From Gibbula magus (Eukaryota > Mollusca > Gastropoda > Trochida > Trochidae): a stretch of 64,000 nt of DNA. The stretch spans positions 25,347,457 to 25,411,456 of the forward strand of contig OW388290.1 of assembly GCA_936450465.1 (NCBI GenBank), given 5' to 3'. Positions 13,001 to 24,149 of the stretch are shown one piece after another; position 1 is the stretch's first letter, and every line of letters starts with the position of its first letter. The position numbers were made by a program, and so were the translations under genes. Below the pieces are notes generated by a model. The model did not search any database. It saw nothing but the letters and a program-made list of their open reading frames with translations, and was not told the origin of the DNA.

Positions 13001-14200
13001 ATAATTTCATTAAACCAGAGCACTATTGATTTACATCTTGTGTTACTGTGCGCCAACGAATATTCAATCACTCGGCAACCATAATGACTTATATGAGGTC
13101 TGGAACGTTTAACATGTGACACGCATAATAGTATAGACTTGTTTAACAGGAAACGAAAAGGAGACATTGACTCTGAATGTCAAACCCAACGATGCAACCC
13201 ACTGGGCAGTCGAATAGCTCTGATTTCACCTGTTTAAAGTCGCCTTGTGAATGTCGAGGTACCAACAAATCAACCTACGACATACAGCAGTTTGTCTTCA
13301 GTACTTGTTCAGGACTCCTTCACAAGTATCTATAGTTTTTAAGTTAAATCTAAACTGCCCTCAAAGTATTTTATGTAAAGTTTATTGTATTGGCAGAAAG
13401 CGAAACCCTATCCAAGAGAAACATACTTAGGTTCAAATGTAATTAAACTAACAGAGGAAGATGTAATATCGATGGAGAAATCCGTGGCATGAAAGTCAAT
13501 CTTTTTTGGCGTAGAGATTATTAACGGTCTGTTTATCTTCAACGATGTTACGATTACTGGAATATAATCGGTGCAATGTTGCATTTGTGTCATCATAAAG
13601 TCAATGTGTTGTTTGTTTCGCATATACAAACATGCTCTGTTTACATGGTTCCTTAAACTTAGGATATTACTTAATCGTGTCAGAACAAAGACATCAAAAT
13701 GTCGAGGTGACTTCCAATCAGTTCTAGGAACCAAGTGTCCAATATCACAGGGAGCGGTTTGTCAGTTAGACACTTTTATAGGCACCATGTCTCGATAATC
13801 AGGCAAATAATGAGACGATGTGCGTCAGAAAGAAGCATGTACTGGTTGAAAATGGAAGATGTAGTGAGAAAATTATTTTCATTTTGTTTTGGGATGGATG
13901 TAAACATACAATGTAAAATTTAATCAGCATTAATTGCATTAATTGCCAAAGTACAATATAATACGACAATGACCATGAGAAAATGTCAATGATACTGACA
14001 AACTAAACGTGATATTGGTTCACATATGTCTGACAACGGTTTATAAATAATCGTTAGACACTAAGATAAAGCAATTGGAAGGATTATAATTGCCAATTTG
14101 CAACAAATGAAGTTATTCAGCTGCTTGATGTATTGTATGATGTATGAGGCATTGTCGTTTCTTTCAATGTATTTGTGAAATAAGCACGAGAGCCTCGTTG
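10100..14200. other. AT-rich stretch with no recognised gene
   Basis: Several open frames of 60-118 codons occur, including 12255-12608 plus and 13408-13734 minus (the latter opens with a TTG, not ATG). None carries a domain I recognise, and none has convincing splice borders. No repeats of note were seen. Confidence 0.5.
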
Positions 14201-14212
14201 TCTTTTCCAATA

Positions 14213-14521
14213 AGGTGGGGTGAGGTGAGTTGGGGTTTAACGCCTCTTTCGAGAGTATTTCACTTATATCGCGACTGCTAGTATTATTGCAGGGAGACCG
14301 CCCGCAACACCATGTGGCTATGTATTGCGGTGAAACCTGCGAGCAACGGCTGGAACTAGCGAACCATGGGTGGTACTGCACCACCATTCAGTGTAGCATT
14401 GCACCCAAACCTTACTGTATGTAAAACAGTTCTCTACTGCAAACAAAGTTGCCTAGCCCCTAGTGGGATTCGAACCACGGACCTCTTGATCTGAAGCCGA
14501 ACGCACTAACCGCTACGCACT
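14213..14521 (-). mobile_element. tRNA-derived SINE, copy 2 (5'-damaged)
   Basis: This is the same family as at 8238, on the minus strand. The 3' end (GGGGTTTAACGCC preceded by GTGAGGTGAG on the plus strand) is at about 14213-14245. The B box (GGATTCGAACC on the plus strand) is at 14466-14476. The A-box region is shortened: the minus strand reads GCGTAGCGGTTAGTGCG, missing several bases, and the expected leading GGGGCGGGA is replaced by flank after 14521. The plus-strand open frame at 14230-14424 is a reading of the SINE body. No target duplication was found. Confidence 0.9.
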
Positions 14522-15784
14522 GAATTGTTAATGATGGTTCACCAATTCCATGAATCCCAACTGTAATAGAAGTGATATAAATGCAAACTAGTCAATCATT
14601 TATGTTATCTTTCCAGTTTAAAGTATTGAGCAAATAGGTATATAATGTTTCTCAAAATCAGAATGAATTAAAAGTCATTATGTTTTACTGTGTGCATTGT
14701 TTCTTCCTTACCAAGATATGCTATTGTTTTGACTTGTTTTGACTTATATAAACGTATACATTACAAGGCAACCTAGGATCAATGTCCAGCTAAAATGTTT
14801 TGTTGTTAATATTTGATGGAAATTATCCTCATAACCCTGGACTAAATGTCTACGTTTTGCTAGAGGATTGGTTGAATTCATTGATTAACAAAAACAATTT
14901 TCATTTGTCATTTTGGGATTGTCAGTTAGTACTTGGACTCTGGAACTAAGGGAGTTATAGGATAGGACTTCAGGATTTATCATGCAAGTCAGAGTGTTCA
15001 AATCCTGTATTTGGGATAAAAAAATAAGGCAGCGATATCAATCATCTCATAAAATTAATGTAATGGTTTTACTATTACGATATAGTTTTTTTTACCTTCC
15101 TTAATCTATTTACTTCAAAATAAACGTCCTGAAGTCCAAATTCAATAAACAGTATCGAAGATAAGTTTCGATCAATGAATCCCGGGATAAGATTTGTTCA
15201 ATATTTACTACTACATTTGTACATAAATGAGGTAACTGTGACATAATTGTTTTAGATGACAACCACTGCAGTGCCAGTGCTGGCAAAGACAACTTCAACT
15301 TGTTTTCCAAAGTTCAATCCAATAAAGAAGAAAACTTGTCTACACGTTAAGATGTTCACATCGCCCCCATAAAAGTAACTCTCTTCTTTTTGTGTATATT
15401 TGAGGAATGCCCCTAGTCTAAATCCTATCCTAGTCTATCAGAGAAAGCCATGTTTGATTAAACAGTATTAAATGGATACATCCTGTCTGTTGTGCTGAAC
15501 AATTACCAATTCTTAGAAATCACAATTACTTCATTAATACATCAAACAAAGGCTTCTGAAATACATAGGTTTGTAAAGTTAATAAGACGATCCTCGAATT
15601 ACAGATATCCAACAAACGTGTGTGCATTTCATAATCCAGATGACAAAATTATCTATATCATAATTTTCCATAGCCGCGAGATAGTCTGTATATTATTGTA
15701 ATAAGATCAGATAGCTCAATGCATTAATCAGATACAATCACATCTCTATACAAACCAGGGATGAATAAGTTTTTCCTCTTTCAG

Positions 15785-15873
15785 CTTCTCATACCCACGA
15801 TGTAGAACCTTGTAATTGCGCTCTACTAGCGTTAGAACATCAATGTGGCCTGGAGTATGAAAAATGCATTTAA
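15785..15873 (+). CDS. Candidate terminal exon of a cysteine-rich protein (unrecognised)
   Basis: A strong acceptor-like sequence, TTTTTCCTCTTTCAG, ends at 15784. From 15785 the frame (phase: two leading bases) reads SHTHDVEPCNCALLALEHQC, then GLEYEKCI and a TAA at 15871-15873: 28 codons with four cysteines. The combination of a good polypyrimidine-AG signal, a Cys-rich frame and an immediate stop fits a last exon of a secreted or extracellular protein. No AATAAA was noticed close downstream and no partner exon was found upstream, so it could be a relic or chance. A longer plus frame just after it (to about 16160) ends at a TCT|GTAAGT donor-like site and is discussed in the findings. Confidence 0.3.
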
Positions 15874-17555
15874 TAATAGTCTAATAATATATACAGTTGA
15901 ACTACTATATTTCTGTCAAGAATACTCAGAACCAATCACCAAATGCAAGGAACATAACATAGTTCGTAATTTATGCACGTTAACAGAATCAAAGAAAAAA
16001 GTTCAAATGAATCATGATCAGTGCTACGTTGCATTAAACCGACTTCGACTCCCTCTGTTGGACAATCATTGGAGTTTTAGAGTTGACAGACCAGTACACA
16101 CATCCAATGGCATGGTCTTTCAGAGAAAGCTAAACACATTGTCAAACCAAGCTGTTCTGTAAGTAAACACTAAATATGGTTAATAATTAATATCTATTAT
16201 GATCTATAATTATAAGTTAAATTTGAAAATATGAAAAATATTGAAAGCATATGACTATAGGTTCATGTATTTTCAATGTTTCGAAAATACTAAACGTTAA
16301 ATGTGGATAAGTATGTGCTCAATTTCATAATCATACTCATCCAGTTAATCATCATTACAATGTCGCTGTACAGATACAAATGTGTTCACGCCATGTATGG
16401 CTAAATTGCTGGCTATTCAAGTTTTTCGCCACTACGTTTTAATAACCGATTAAATAATCATACCTTCGGTACACAAAATGTTTTATTGAAAATGGAGCAA
16501 CATAAACAGTGTCTTTTAGTACTGCATCTTGTATACATCAAAATAACGTAGATGTGGGTCAAAGACTTTAGACTTCAGAACACAATTGCATTATATTTCG
16601 ATAAGGCATTGTTTCTGTTAACTCAAGGATAGTTTAATTCATGTCGATATATCTTTTCGTTTCAAAACATTCATCGAGTTTAAACAAAGTTGTGTAAACC
16701 ATAACTTGGGAGAGACTATGGATATTTAAACAAGGAGCTTGTTTCGAAGATATGTACATCGTTTGTAAGATGCTGATCATATTAACGAAATATTGTATTG
16801 TTTTTACATTAAAGGACACTACATTGTTTAAAGTAAATAGTGAAAAATCACACAGCGTGATCAGATAATGCAAGCAATTAAATGAAAATGATTTAAAGTA
16901 TATTATTTATTTCTACTACTGATGAAGATCCCCACGGCACACGTTTACATAAACCTCTTCTATAATACACATTTCCAAAATGTATAAACCTGTGATTATT
17001 GAGATACCTGTAACAGAAAGAACGACACGTGGTAGGGCGTTGTCTAAGTTGACATATGACATCCCAAAATGAATGCTTAAAACATTACAGATAAGATCGC
17101 TGCATGAGATCAATAATAAGAGTGGATTTGTGGAGTTTACATCTGTCACCTTTCTTACACTGGATGTATGATGTAATATAGCTTTAAAAAAGTATACTAT
17201 ACAATTTCAAATTAGTGTGAAACTTACAACAACCGTTCTCAATACACTTGAATAACATTAAGTGATACACAGGGAATTCATATCTCAATACATTTGTGAT
17301 AAGTTATGTCGAACTTTTAAAACAAAATTCCTATGTAATAAATATGTGAAGTAAACGAGAGTCAAATTTCGATTGTTCAACAATGCAATAGTAGCAATAC
17401 AAAAGCCTATTTGAATTCAATCAAATGAACAAAAAACTGTAATTACAAATACCATATTTTGTTAACCGTCAAAGGTACTTCAACCGAACTTTGAAAAGTT
17501 GTTAACCATGTTCGCACAGACATTTTTTCAGTTTTCTGAGATTTAATATTTTTGT

Positions 17556-17571
17556 CGTTTCCATGGAAACG
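17556..17571. promoter_or_regulatory. 16-bp perfect palindrome resembling an RFX X-box
   Basis: CGTTTCCATGGAAACG is self-complementary. It matches the general layout of RFX-type X-boxes (GTTNCC followed by GGNAAC). It lies just upstream of a dispersed tandem array, so it may be part of a repeat. No gene start is visible nearby. Confidence 0.3.
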
Positions 17572-17589
17572 TCACTTTTTGGACAGTTT

Positions 17590-18150
17590 TATTGTGTTCA
17601 ATCCGGACAAGTTTTCTCGGAAACTATTTAACCTAGGTGAATGAACTTATGGTTATGAGTTCTCATGACTATATTCTTTATCGAGTTCGAAAACAAGCTG
17701 TGAAAAAACAATTTTTACGGAGTTATGGCCCTTGAATCCGAAATTTAGTACCAAAATCGCTGTGATGCTCTAATTTGGACATGTTTTCTCAGAAACTATT
17801 ACATCCAGGTGAATGAAATTTAACATGTACATGTAAGTAGTCCAGATGATACTCTTCATTGAGTCCAACGTCCAGTTCCGAAATATTATTTTTCACGGAG
17901 TTATCGCCCTTGAATCCGTAATTGAACTTGGTACAAATTACCACTGTGATGCTTTAATGGGAACAATTAAGTTACCTGAAAAAGATTACATCTGGGTGAA
18001 TGAAATGTATTAATAACAAAGCCAGTTCCAAAACATTTTGGACAATACTATGATTCTTGAAGCTGTTGTTTAAACACTGTACCCTTGACATATATAATGC
18101 TCAATGGACGGACGGATGGCGGGAGTGTGTGAGCCATGCTCACTTTTTTC
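17590..18150. repeat. Three-unit ~175-bp tandem array ending in GGACGGACGG
   Basis: GGACAAGTTTTCTCGGAAAC at 17604, its variant GGACATGTTTTCTCAGAAAC at 17777, and a more diverged third at about 17959 mark units with periods of 173 and 182 bp. Each contains ACGGAGTTAT-GCCCTTGAAT and GGTGAATGAA. The array ends at 18109-18150 with TGGACGGACGGATGGCGGG and a GAGCCATGCTCAC motif. It has the same architecture as the arrays at 1039 and 3370, but the unit sequence differs. Confidence 0.85.
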
Positions 18151-18279
18151 TTGTTTTATCAAGAGTTTACACTTAGGATAACCTGTCCTGTATTCGTTAT
18201 TGGCGTAACTAAGATTGAGAAACGGATGGGTTTCTTCAACTAGACAGTAAGAACGCACATAGGTGTCCCTGACTGAATA

Positions 18280-20260
18280 CCAGGTGATGTTAGCTTAATA
18301 CATGTATTGTCTCTTTCATGTTTCTGCAATCATTTCAAAGCATCAAATATATATATATTGGAAAGGAAGTAACAGTCTCAACCAATGCAGTATTGATAAC
18401 GGAACTAATGCCTGGTAGGCCTACCTATTAAAAAGAAATCACATATTGCTGTCATGATTACCAGTTAGAAGTGATGGTTTTCATATATGTGGGATATCAA
18501 AGATAGAAAAAGATTAAATGATGTTACCGAATGTGTATATGAAATGTCAATGACAATTGTAATTGTTCTCGCTGTAGGATTACCAAAACATCATTGGCGG
18601 AAGACTTTGATAGGGTTGCTTCAATACAGTGAATATATGAGTTAATAACGGTTTTATGTATCAAATAAGGTATTTTGAGAAAGAAAAAAAACATTGGCAA
18701 CGAATTACATGCGTGTTATTCTTCTCTTTATCAACGTTAGATTATGTTGGATAAAAAATGTGTAGCTTTCAATCAATATTCTTTGGATTCCAATACATCC
18801 GATCTGTATTTCTCAGTTCACTGTTCACACTTGTTTGACAATAAGATGTATATGTGATATTATTTGGTGTGCTGATGGGAACAAAATTGTGGATATGACA
18901 TCCAGGGTTGTATTTTGACATACTTAATGGTAAAAGCTTAAACTGATTCAAAGGAAACTCTTAGCAATTGAAGAGACATGTAGGCGGCTTTCCCACTTCA
19001 TAATATGGAGGATTCTCTTGTAAAGCTTAGGGTTTGACATTTCAATACCTAATAGCTTTATGGGAATGAATGGCTTAATGTTTTAGAATGATGAGTCCTT
19101 TGATGTTTGATAACAGCGAGCAGCCTTTTCTATAACAGCATTTATACATGACACATGAACATGACATAACGGAATATGATGAAGGAATCTCATTTGGATT
19201 GCCAGATATCACAGAGGAGTTTAAATCATTACTCCTTGTATATTCATTAGGAGCATTGAATGAAGAAAAGGTGAATAGGTTTTATTATTGAGTCCGACGT
19301 TTGCATCATTATTCCCAAGGTCACAACAGAACATTAATTCAATTTTCAGCATTTTAATTTTTACTTTATAAACACAGCTTCTCCTAGGGAAGACAAAGTA
19401 CTGATTTGATTTTTGTGACAATTACATTTGTCTCGAGGTCACAGCAGGACTTTGAATTTTTCGGCAAATCAACATGCATGTTAAGCTTGTCAGCGGGATA
19501 TCTCAAGAACCATTCACTTGATTCACAAATAGCTTCTCCGTGGGAAGACCTTCACAACATTCTCAAGGTCACAATGGAACTTCAAGTCTTTCGAAATGTT
19601 AAGCTTGTCAGCGGGATATCACAAGAACCGTTCAGCACAACAACCGAACAGGTCTTCCCAGTAATGTAGGTCCTTTTCCCCATCTACAGCAGGTTCTTGG
19701 AATAGGTTACAAACCACCTACGAGGAGAGGTGTTACATCATTTTACTTATTTATATGTAGGTAGCTGCCAGACGAGAACGTTTTTTTTTACTTAGGACGT
19801 TTTATTTTCAGCAATACAAGCCTCTGTGTAATAAGGGAAGTCACCAGTCAACGTTCGGAAAAGTACGCGAATCGATGTACACGATAAAAAACACGACTGC
19901 ACGACATACATATTTAAGGTAAATCAACAATCCCCATCTTGTCATGGTTGCTTCAAATAATGTGATGCTTATGCAGACACAAGGGCCTATGGCATGTATA
20001 TTTATCAACACTAAATCTATCAGACAGAGAGGCTAACAATAATTGCGAATAATACAATAATTAGTTATGCATAATGTTATACAATCATTGTATACGAAGT
20101 AACAGTCTGCACCAGCACAGTGTTGATAACGGAAACAATGGCCGTGACATAATAGACACAAAACACACAAAAACTCTCTTTGACAGATTGTATGGAACTT
20201 TAATATTTGGTTGTGACGCGGAAAAAATGACATAATGTTACTATATATCATCAAATTCTA
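18280..20260. repeat. Region sharing dispersed duplicated blocks with itself and 27.4-31.4 kb
   Basis: Direct-orientation similarities seen by eye: AAGTAACAGTCT...TTGATAACGGAA at about 18367 recurs at 20098. ACGACTGCACGACATACATATTTAA at about 19892 recurs as a variant at 27450. The TTAATG...CCTTTGATGTTTGATA...CAGCGA stretch at about 19075 recurs at 31230. TTCATGTTTCTGCAATCATT at about 18317 resembles 29232. These are probably fragments of an older local duplication; exact limits need alignment. Confidence 0.45.
19310..19650. repeat. Three-unit ~125-bp tandem repeat
   Basis: AAGGTCACAGCAGGACTTTGAA-like sequence recurs at about 19317, 19435 and 19565. The last two units also share TTAAGCTTGTCAGCGGGATA and TCAAGAACC. 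The middle spacer GCTTCTCC-GGGAAGAC is present in the first two spacers. The open frame at 19406-19669 is a translation of the repeat. Confidence 0.8.
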
Positions 20261-20879
20261 TTGTTGCTTGAATGAGTAATACATTTCTCAACAACCTCAA
20301 ACGCCTAGTGACAGATGAGTTAAACTAGTGTGTGAAGTAGGAAACATGACGTTAAATCAACCTTTATTAGACTTTGCGTTGTATACTTTTAGTTTAGAGA
20401 GAATGTCAAGTTGACCTGCTTACTATTCTGGAAACTCATCGACCAGTTCGTTAGTGGGACATACATGTAAATGGGTCAGAGTCTGATGAATGCCAATCAG
20501 CGCCTACCATACATATCTAGCACCACCCACGTGGTCTACCCAATGTATCTCGCACTACGATAGACAGGTAAGCCCAGACAGAAAGTAGTCCCTAAATTAG
20601 AGCAAGTGAAACAATGGGCTACAAGACTAACTAGTAAGCAATTACTCTAACCATGGTAAAATAATCCCGCTGTGACACCCTAATCCCATTTATATTATAT
20701 ATTACCCCATATTTACTACAAAAGCATACATATCTCCTGTAAAAATATCTATAAATTTTCTCTTTCCGCCATCAGCTGCTATTTTCTTAAATCATCATTA
20801 AATTGAGCTTACATTGCAACCAGCGTAATACAAATCAGCAGACTGTCATTGATATTGATTATAGGAACAGCAACTCCAT

Positions 20880-21175
20880 AGGTTATTGTATCGTTTAATG
20901 AATAATGAGGAACATGCATGTCTTTAGGCAGGTATATTGATTGGATATTTTAGGGGATATATGGTACGTTAAATTGAACAGTGTCTGTTCTGTATTTGTA
21001 AATTACTAAAAAATTTCAGTCCTGAAAACATTATAGAAATTTATCGCAAATATAAATGTCGAATTGATGTTTTATTACACCTTCCCATGTTACGTATGCC
21101 AATTTATAAAAGTATGTATGCTCCTGTACCCAAGTGGTTGCAAAATAAAGAATAAATAACTAAATTGAATTGAAT
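20880..21175 (+). mobile_element. Possible LINE 3' tail
   Basis: The segment ends GGTTGCAAAATAAAGAATAA followed by ATTGAATTGAAT-type repeats at 21140-21175, a pattern common at LINE 3' ends. No reverse-transcriptase motif is readable upstream, so this rests on the tail alone. Confidence 0.3.
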
Positions 21176-22045
21176 AACAGCTTTTTGAATCGGTGACTCA
21201 TCGTGCGTTAAGACGAGTTCCTTTCGTTTTCACTTTCTCCTTCTTATACTATAAGAAATAATGCTCTTAACCCTTCTGAACAAACTGTACTTGTCAGTTT
21301 GAGACTACATACAATAGACACTTCTATGTTACCCTGATGAAGTATAGTATCATATTGAAAAGAAAGAAGAAATGTAACCCCTATTCTCTCAAACGTTTAC
21401 ATTCAATCCTCTACAGGTAACCATGATGAAAAAATCGGTGAAATGACAAATGATGTGTAATAGTAGGTATCAAACCTGACACAATTCAACTATCACTAAG
21501 GAAGATGTCTCCCATAACTAAACACTGCTCTGTACACAGCTGGGTATCGATGGTTTGCATTTCAACATGATCAGAGATGATCTGGGATAATTGAATGACG
21601 GAACTAAATTCTCTTTTTTTGACATCACGCCAATGCTAGAATTGTCCCTGTCACATCCAGTGACAACCATTTCACTTCTTCACTTCTCTGTGTAATTCAA
21701 TTCCTGAAGTGATTACGTGTAATGTCGTATATCGAGTGATCATTATATTGTTGTATTGGATCAACATTGCTCAGTATATGCAGTTATTAAAATAATTATA
21801 TGATAATATATGTATATGTGTATATGTATTAAAAAAGAAGTGTTGGGTTTAGCACAATGATAATCCCTTTTTATCAAACACATTTTACAGTACATTGCAG
21901 TTCACCGAAAATTTTATTATAGGATTAAAAGTGCTGTTTTGTAGTGTTCTCCTAATTGGAATCCACCTTAGATTAGATACGTTAACGGATCTTGTCTTCA
22001 GACTTTGTCCTTTCTTTATTTCAATTCCATCAACGTTAAGTACGT

Positions 22046-22135
22046 AATGTATTTGCTAAAATAAGATGGAATAAAATGATATGAATGAAGAAATGTATTT
22101 GCTAAAAAAATTAGAATGAAATGATATAAAGCAAC
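22046..22135. repeat. 46-bp imperfect tandem repeat, two units
   Basis: AATGTATTTGCTAAA starts at 22046 and at 22092, each followed by an A-rich stretch and AATGATAT. Probably local slippage. Confidence 0.75.
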
Positions 22136-22910
22136 TTATTTTTGTCACAACACTATTACGTTCTCTCTAAATCTTGGCATTATTCAATCCATGGGGAATT
22201 CTTTCCGAGATAAAAACAGAACTAACGTTTCGTTCGTTGTCAGCTTTTTCCGTTGGTGATCCATTTCAGTTTCAATTCATTTTCTCCAAATCAATTATCA
22301 CAATACTACTAAATGCATCCCTTTGCAATCTAATTTATTCCAATTCCTTTATCATTATGATCATTATTATACTAAATACATGTACATCAATTTATTATTC
22401 CCAATGAATACACGTGGATAATCTAGGACCACATAATCTGCAGTACAAATGTGTTATCTTCTTCACGATGATTTCATTTCGGGATTAGAACCAATAACTT
22501 CAGAGTTCAGTCATTCTGTAGAACTGTCTGAAAGGATTGAATGGTCCTGACCAATCATTTTAAGTGTGGGCAGAATGAGCATACCATTATATTTCAATAG
22601 CTAAATACAGTAATTCGATAAGTCTATGTATTGCTATATTCCAGTTATGTATTGATTTCTCATTAGACGGGGATTTATGCTGTCGTGTTGAAAGGGAATA
22701 ACATATATGTAATGCAAGATGTTTATAGTATGAGAGTATTTATAAAAATGTTATGCACATAAATTGTTGAGCATGTTTAAAGAAAAGTAATAACAAAAGA
22801 TCGAAGCAAGGGAAAGGGCAAATAACATGATAAGGTGGAATGTAAGGACATGCCAAAATGTGATACATTTATATATCAAACAAACAATGGTGAGGAAACG
22901 TTATCGGGGA

Positions 22911-22990
22911 GATGATGAAGGAGAGAGTATATACTCTGAAACGTCGTTGTATTTTTACATTAAAGAAGTTGTTATCCAGAAAGTGTTCCT
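22911..22990 (+). mobile_element. Dispersed 3'-terminal motif (GATGAAGG ... GAAACGTC), copy A
   Basis: The order GATGATGAAGG, a short imperfect inverted repeat (GAGTATATACTC), GAAACGTCG, then ACATTAAAG and GTTGTTATCCAGAAAGT recurs at 57607-57684. Related shorter versions are at 27028 (plus) and 43982 (minus). Similar tails occur at the 3' ends of some animal retroelements, possibly Penelope-like; this assignment is an inference, and no reverse transcriptase or GIY-YIG frame is visible here. Confidence 0.45.
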
Positions 22991-23386
22991 GTTCTTATGT
23001 ATGCCACTTCTAAATGCCCTTCAATGACATACTATAACATCGAATGAATTCGTCAAATTCTAAACTACATTTTCTCTGAGGTATCAATCTGATTATGTGG
23101 AATCCCACTATCGTAAGTTCACTTCCCTGCGTGCCAGAATTGTTGCCACACAATAAAAACAAACTTCCCGTTTTGACAGCATTGATAATCATCGTTGATC
23201 ACAGCATTGTAAAGAGTTTATATCAAGTATATGTGAAAGCAAATTAAATGGACAATACGTCTGGCTACCATGTGAGTGGTAAAACTGCGAAAGCTATGTT
23301 ACAAACATGCATAAGTTTTCCAGGAAAATGCAAAATATCTGACACAGGAATAATATCAATGTTATTTTAACGCAGTAGCAGAAGGT

Positions 23387-24002
23387 ATAATCACTGTACC
23401 GAAGGTGATGCTGGTAACGTACGTTACCAACATCCCAACATGGCGGAAGGCAAGATCGCTTCTCGAGTATTTAACACGAATTAACAGCTTTCTCGGGGTA
23501 TATAATCAAACTTAGCTTGCACACACATGAACATTGATGGTGTAAATAGATTTGATGCACTGAATCTACATATTAATGTCCACGTCATCAAGAATACGCA
23601 ATTTTAAAAATACGGTGGGATGCTCCCAGTCTAGATGTTGGTAATGTCTTTTGTTTTGAAATAAATGATGCTGGTAACGCCAAATCATAGTAGCATACTT
23701 TAGACGGTTCATATATATTTTTGCTTTATTTATATAAAATAAACTCACTATAAATAACCAAAGGAAACACTAATTTGACTTTCCCCCTCACAGTCCTGTA
23801 CTACTGCTACATTTGCACTTACAAATCTTCGTTGCCAATGAAAATGTTTCATCATTAGATACAGAAGGAACTTAAAATGAAGTTCTATAGAGATTATTAC
23901 GCGAGGAAGGGGGTCACATGACTTTTACGAAACTAGTTTGAATATGTGTATTGCCCGAACGAAAGCGTACGTTACCAGTATCACCTTCGGTACAGTGATA
24001 AT
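23387..24002. mobile_element. 616-bp non-autonomous element with 37-bp terminal inverted repeats
   Basis: The left end ATAATCACTGTACCGAAGGT... (23387-23423) and the right end (23966-24002, reading ...ACCTTCGGTACAGTGATAAT) are reverse complements with two differences in 37 bp. Directly inside the left end is an 18-bp perfect palindrome, TGGTAACGTACGTTACCA (23412-23429). A third copy of GATGCTGGTAACG lies internally at about 23667. The interior also carries a fragment of the hairpin family seen at 9594 (23889-23966). No open frame resembles a transposase. No target duplication is clear. A MITE or fold-back type is likely. Confidence 0.75.
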
Positions 24003-24149
24003 AGCAGTAAGAGCTTTTCATCTACTCATAAATTCAATATCTGTTGTTATCTATCTTATTAATTTGGTGCTCGAGACGATGATTTCCGTTTTGGAGATTT
24101 CTTTGAAGTATGCTTTCAAAAGATCAAAGAATTACACTTAATATTACTA

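Noticed and set aside
13408..13734. 108-codon minus-strand frame
   Set aside because: It lacks an ATG (opens with TTG), with an upstream TGA close by. Nothing recognised.
16916..17149. Minus-strand frame with two hydrophobic segments and AATAAA just after the stop
   Set aside because: It could be a terminal exon of a membrane protein, but there is no ATG, no good acceptor and no recognised family. AT-rich DNA often yields hydrophobic frames.
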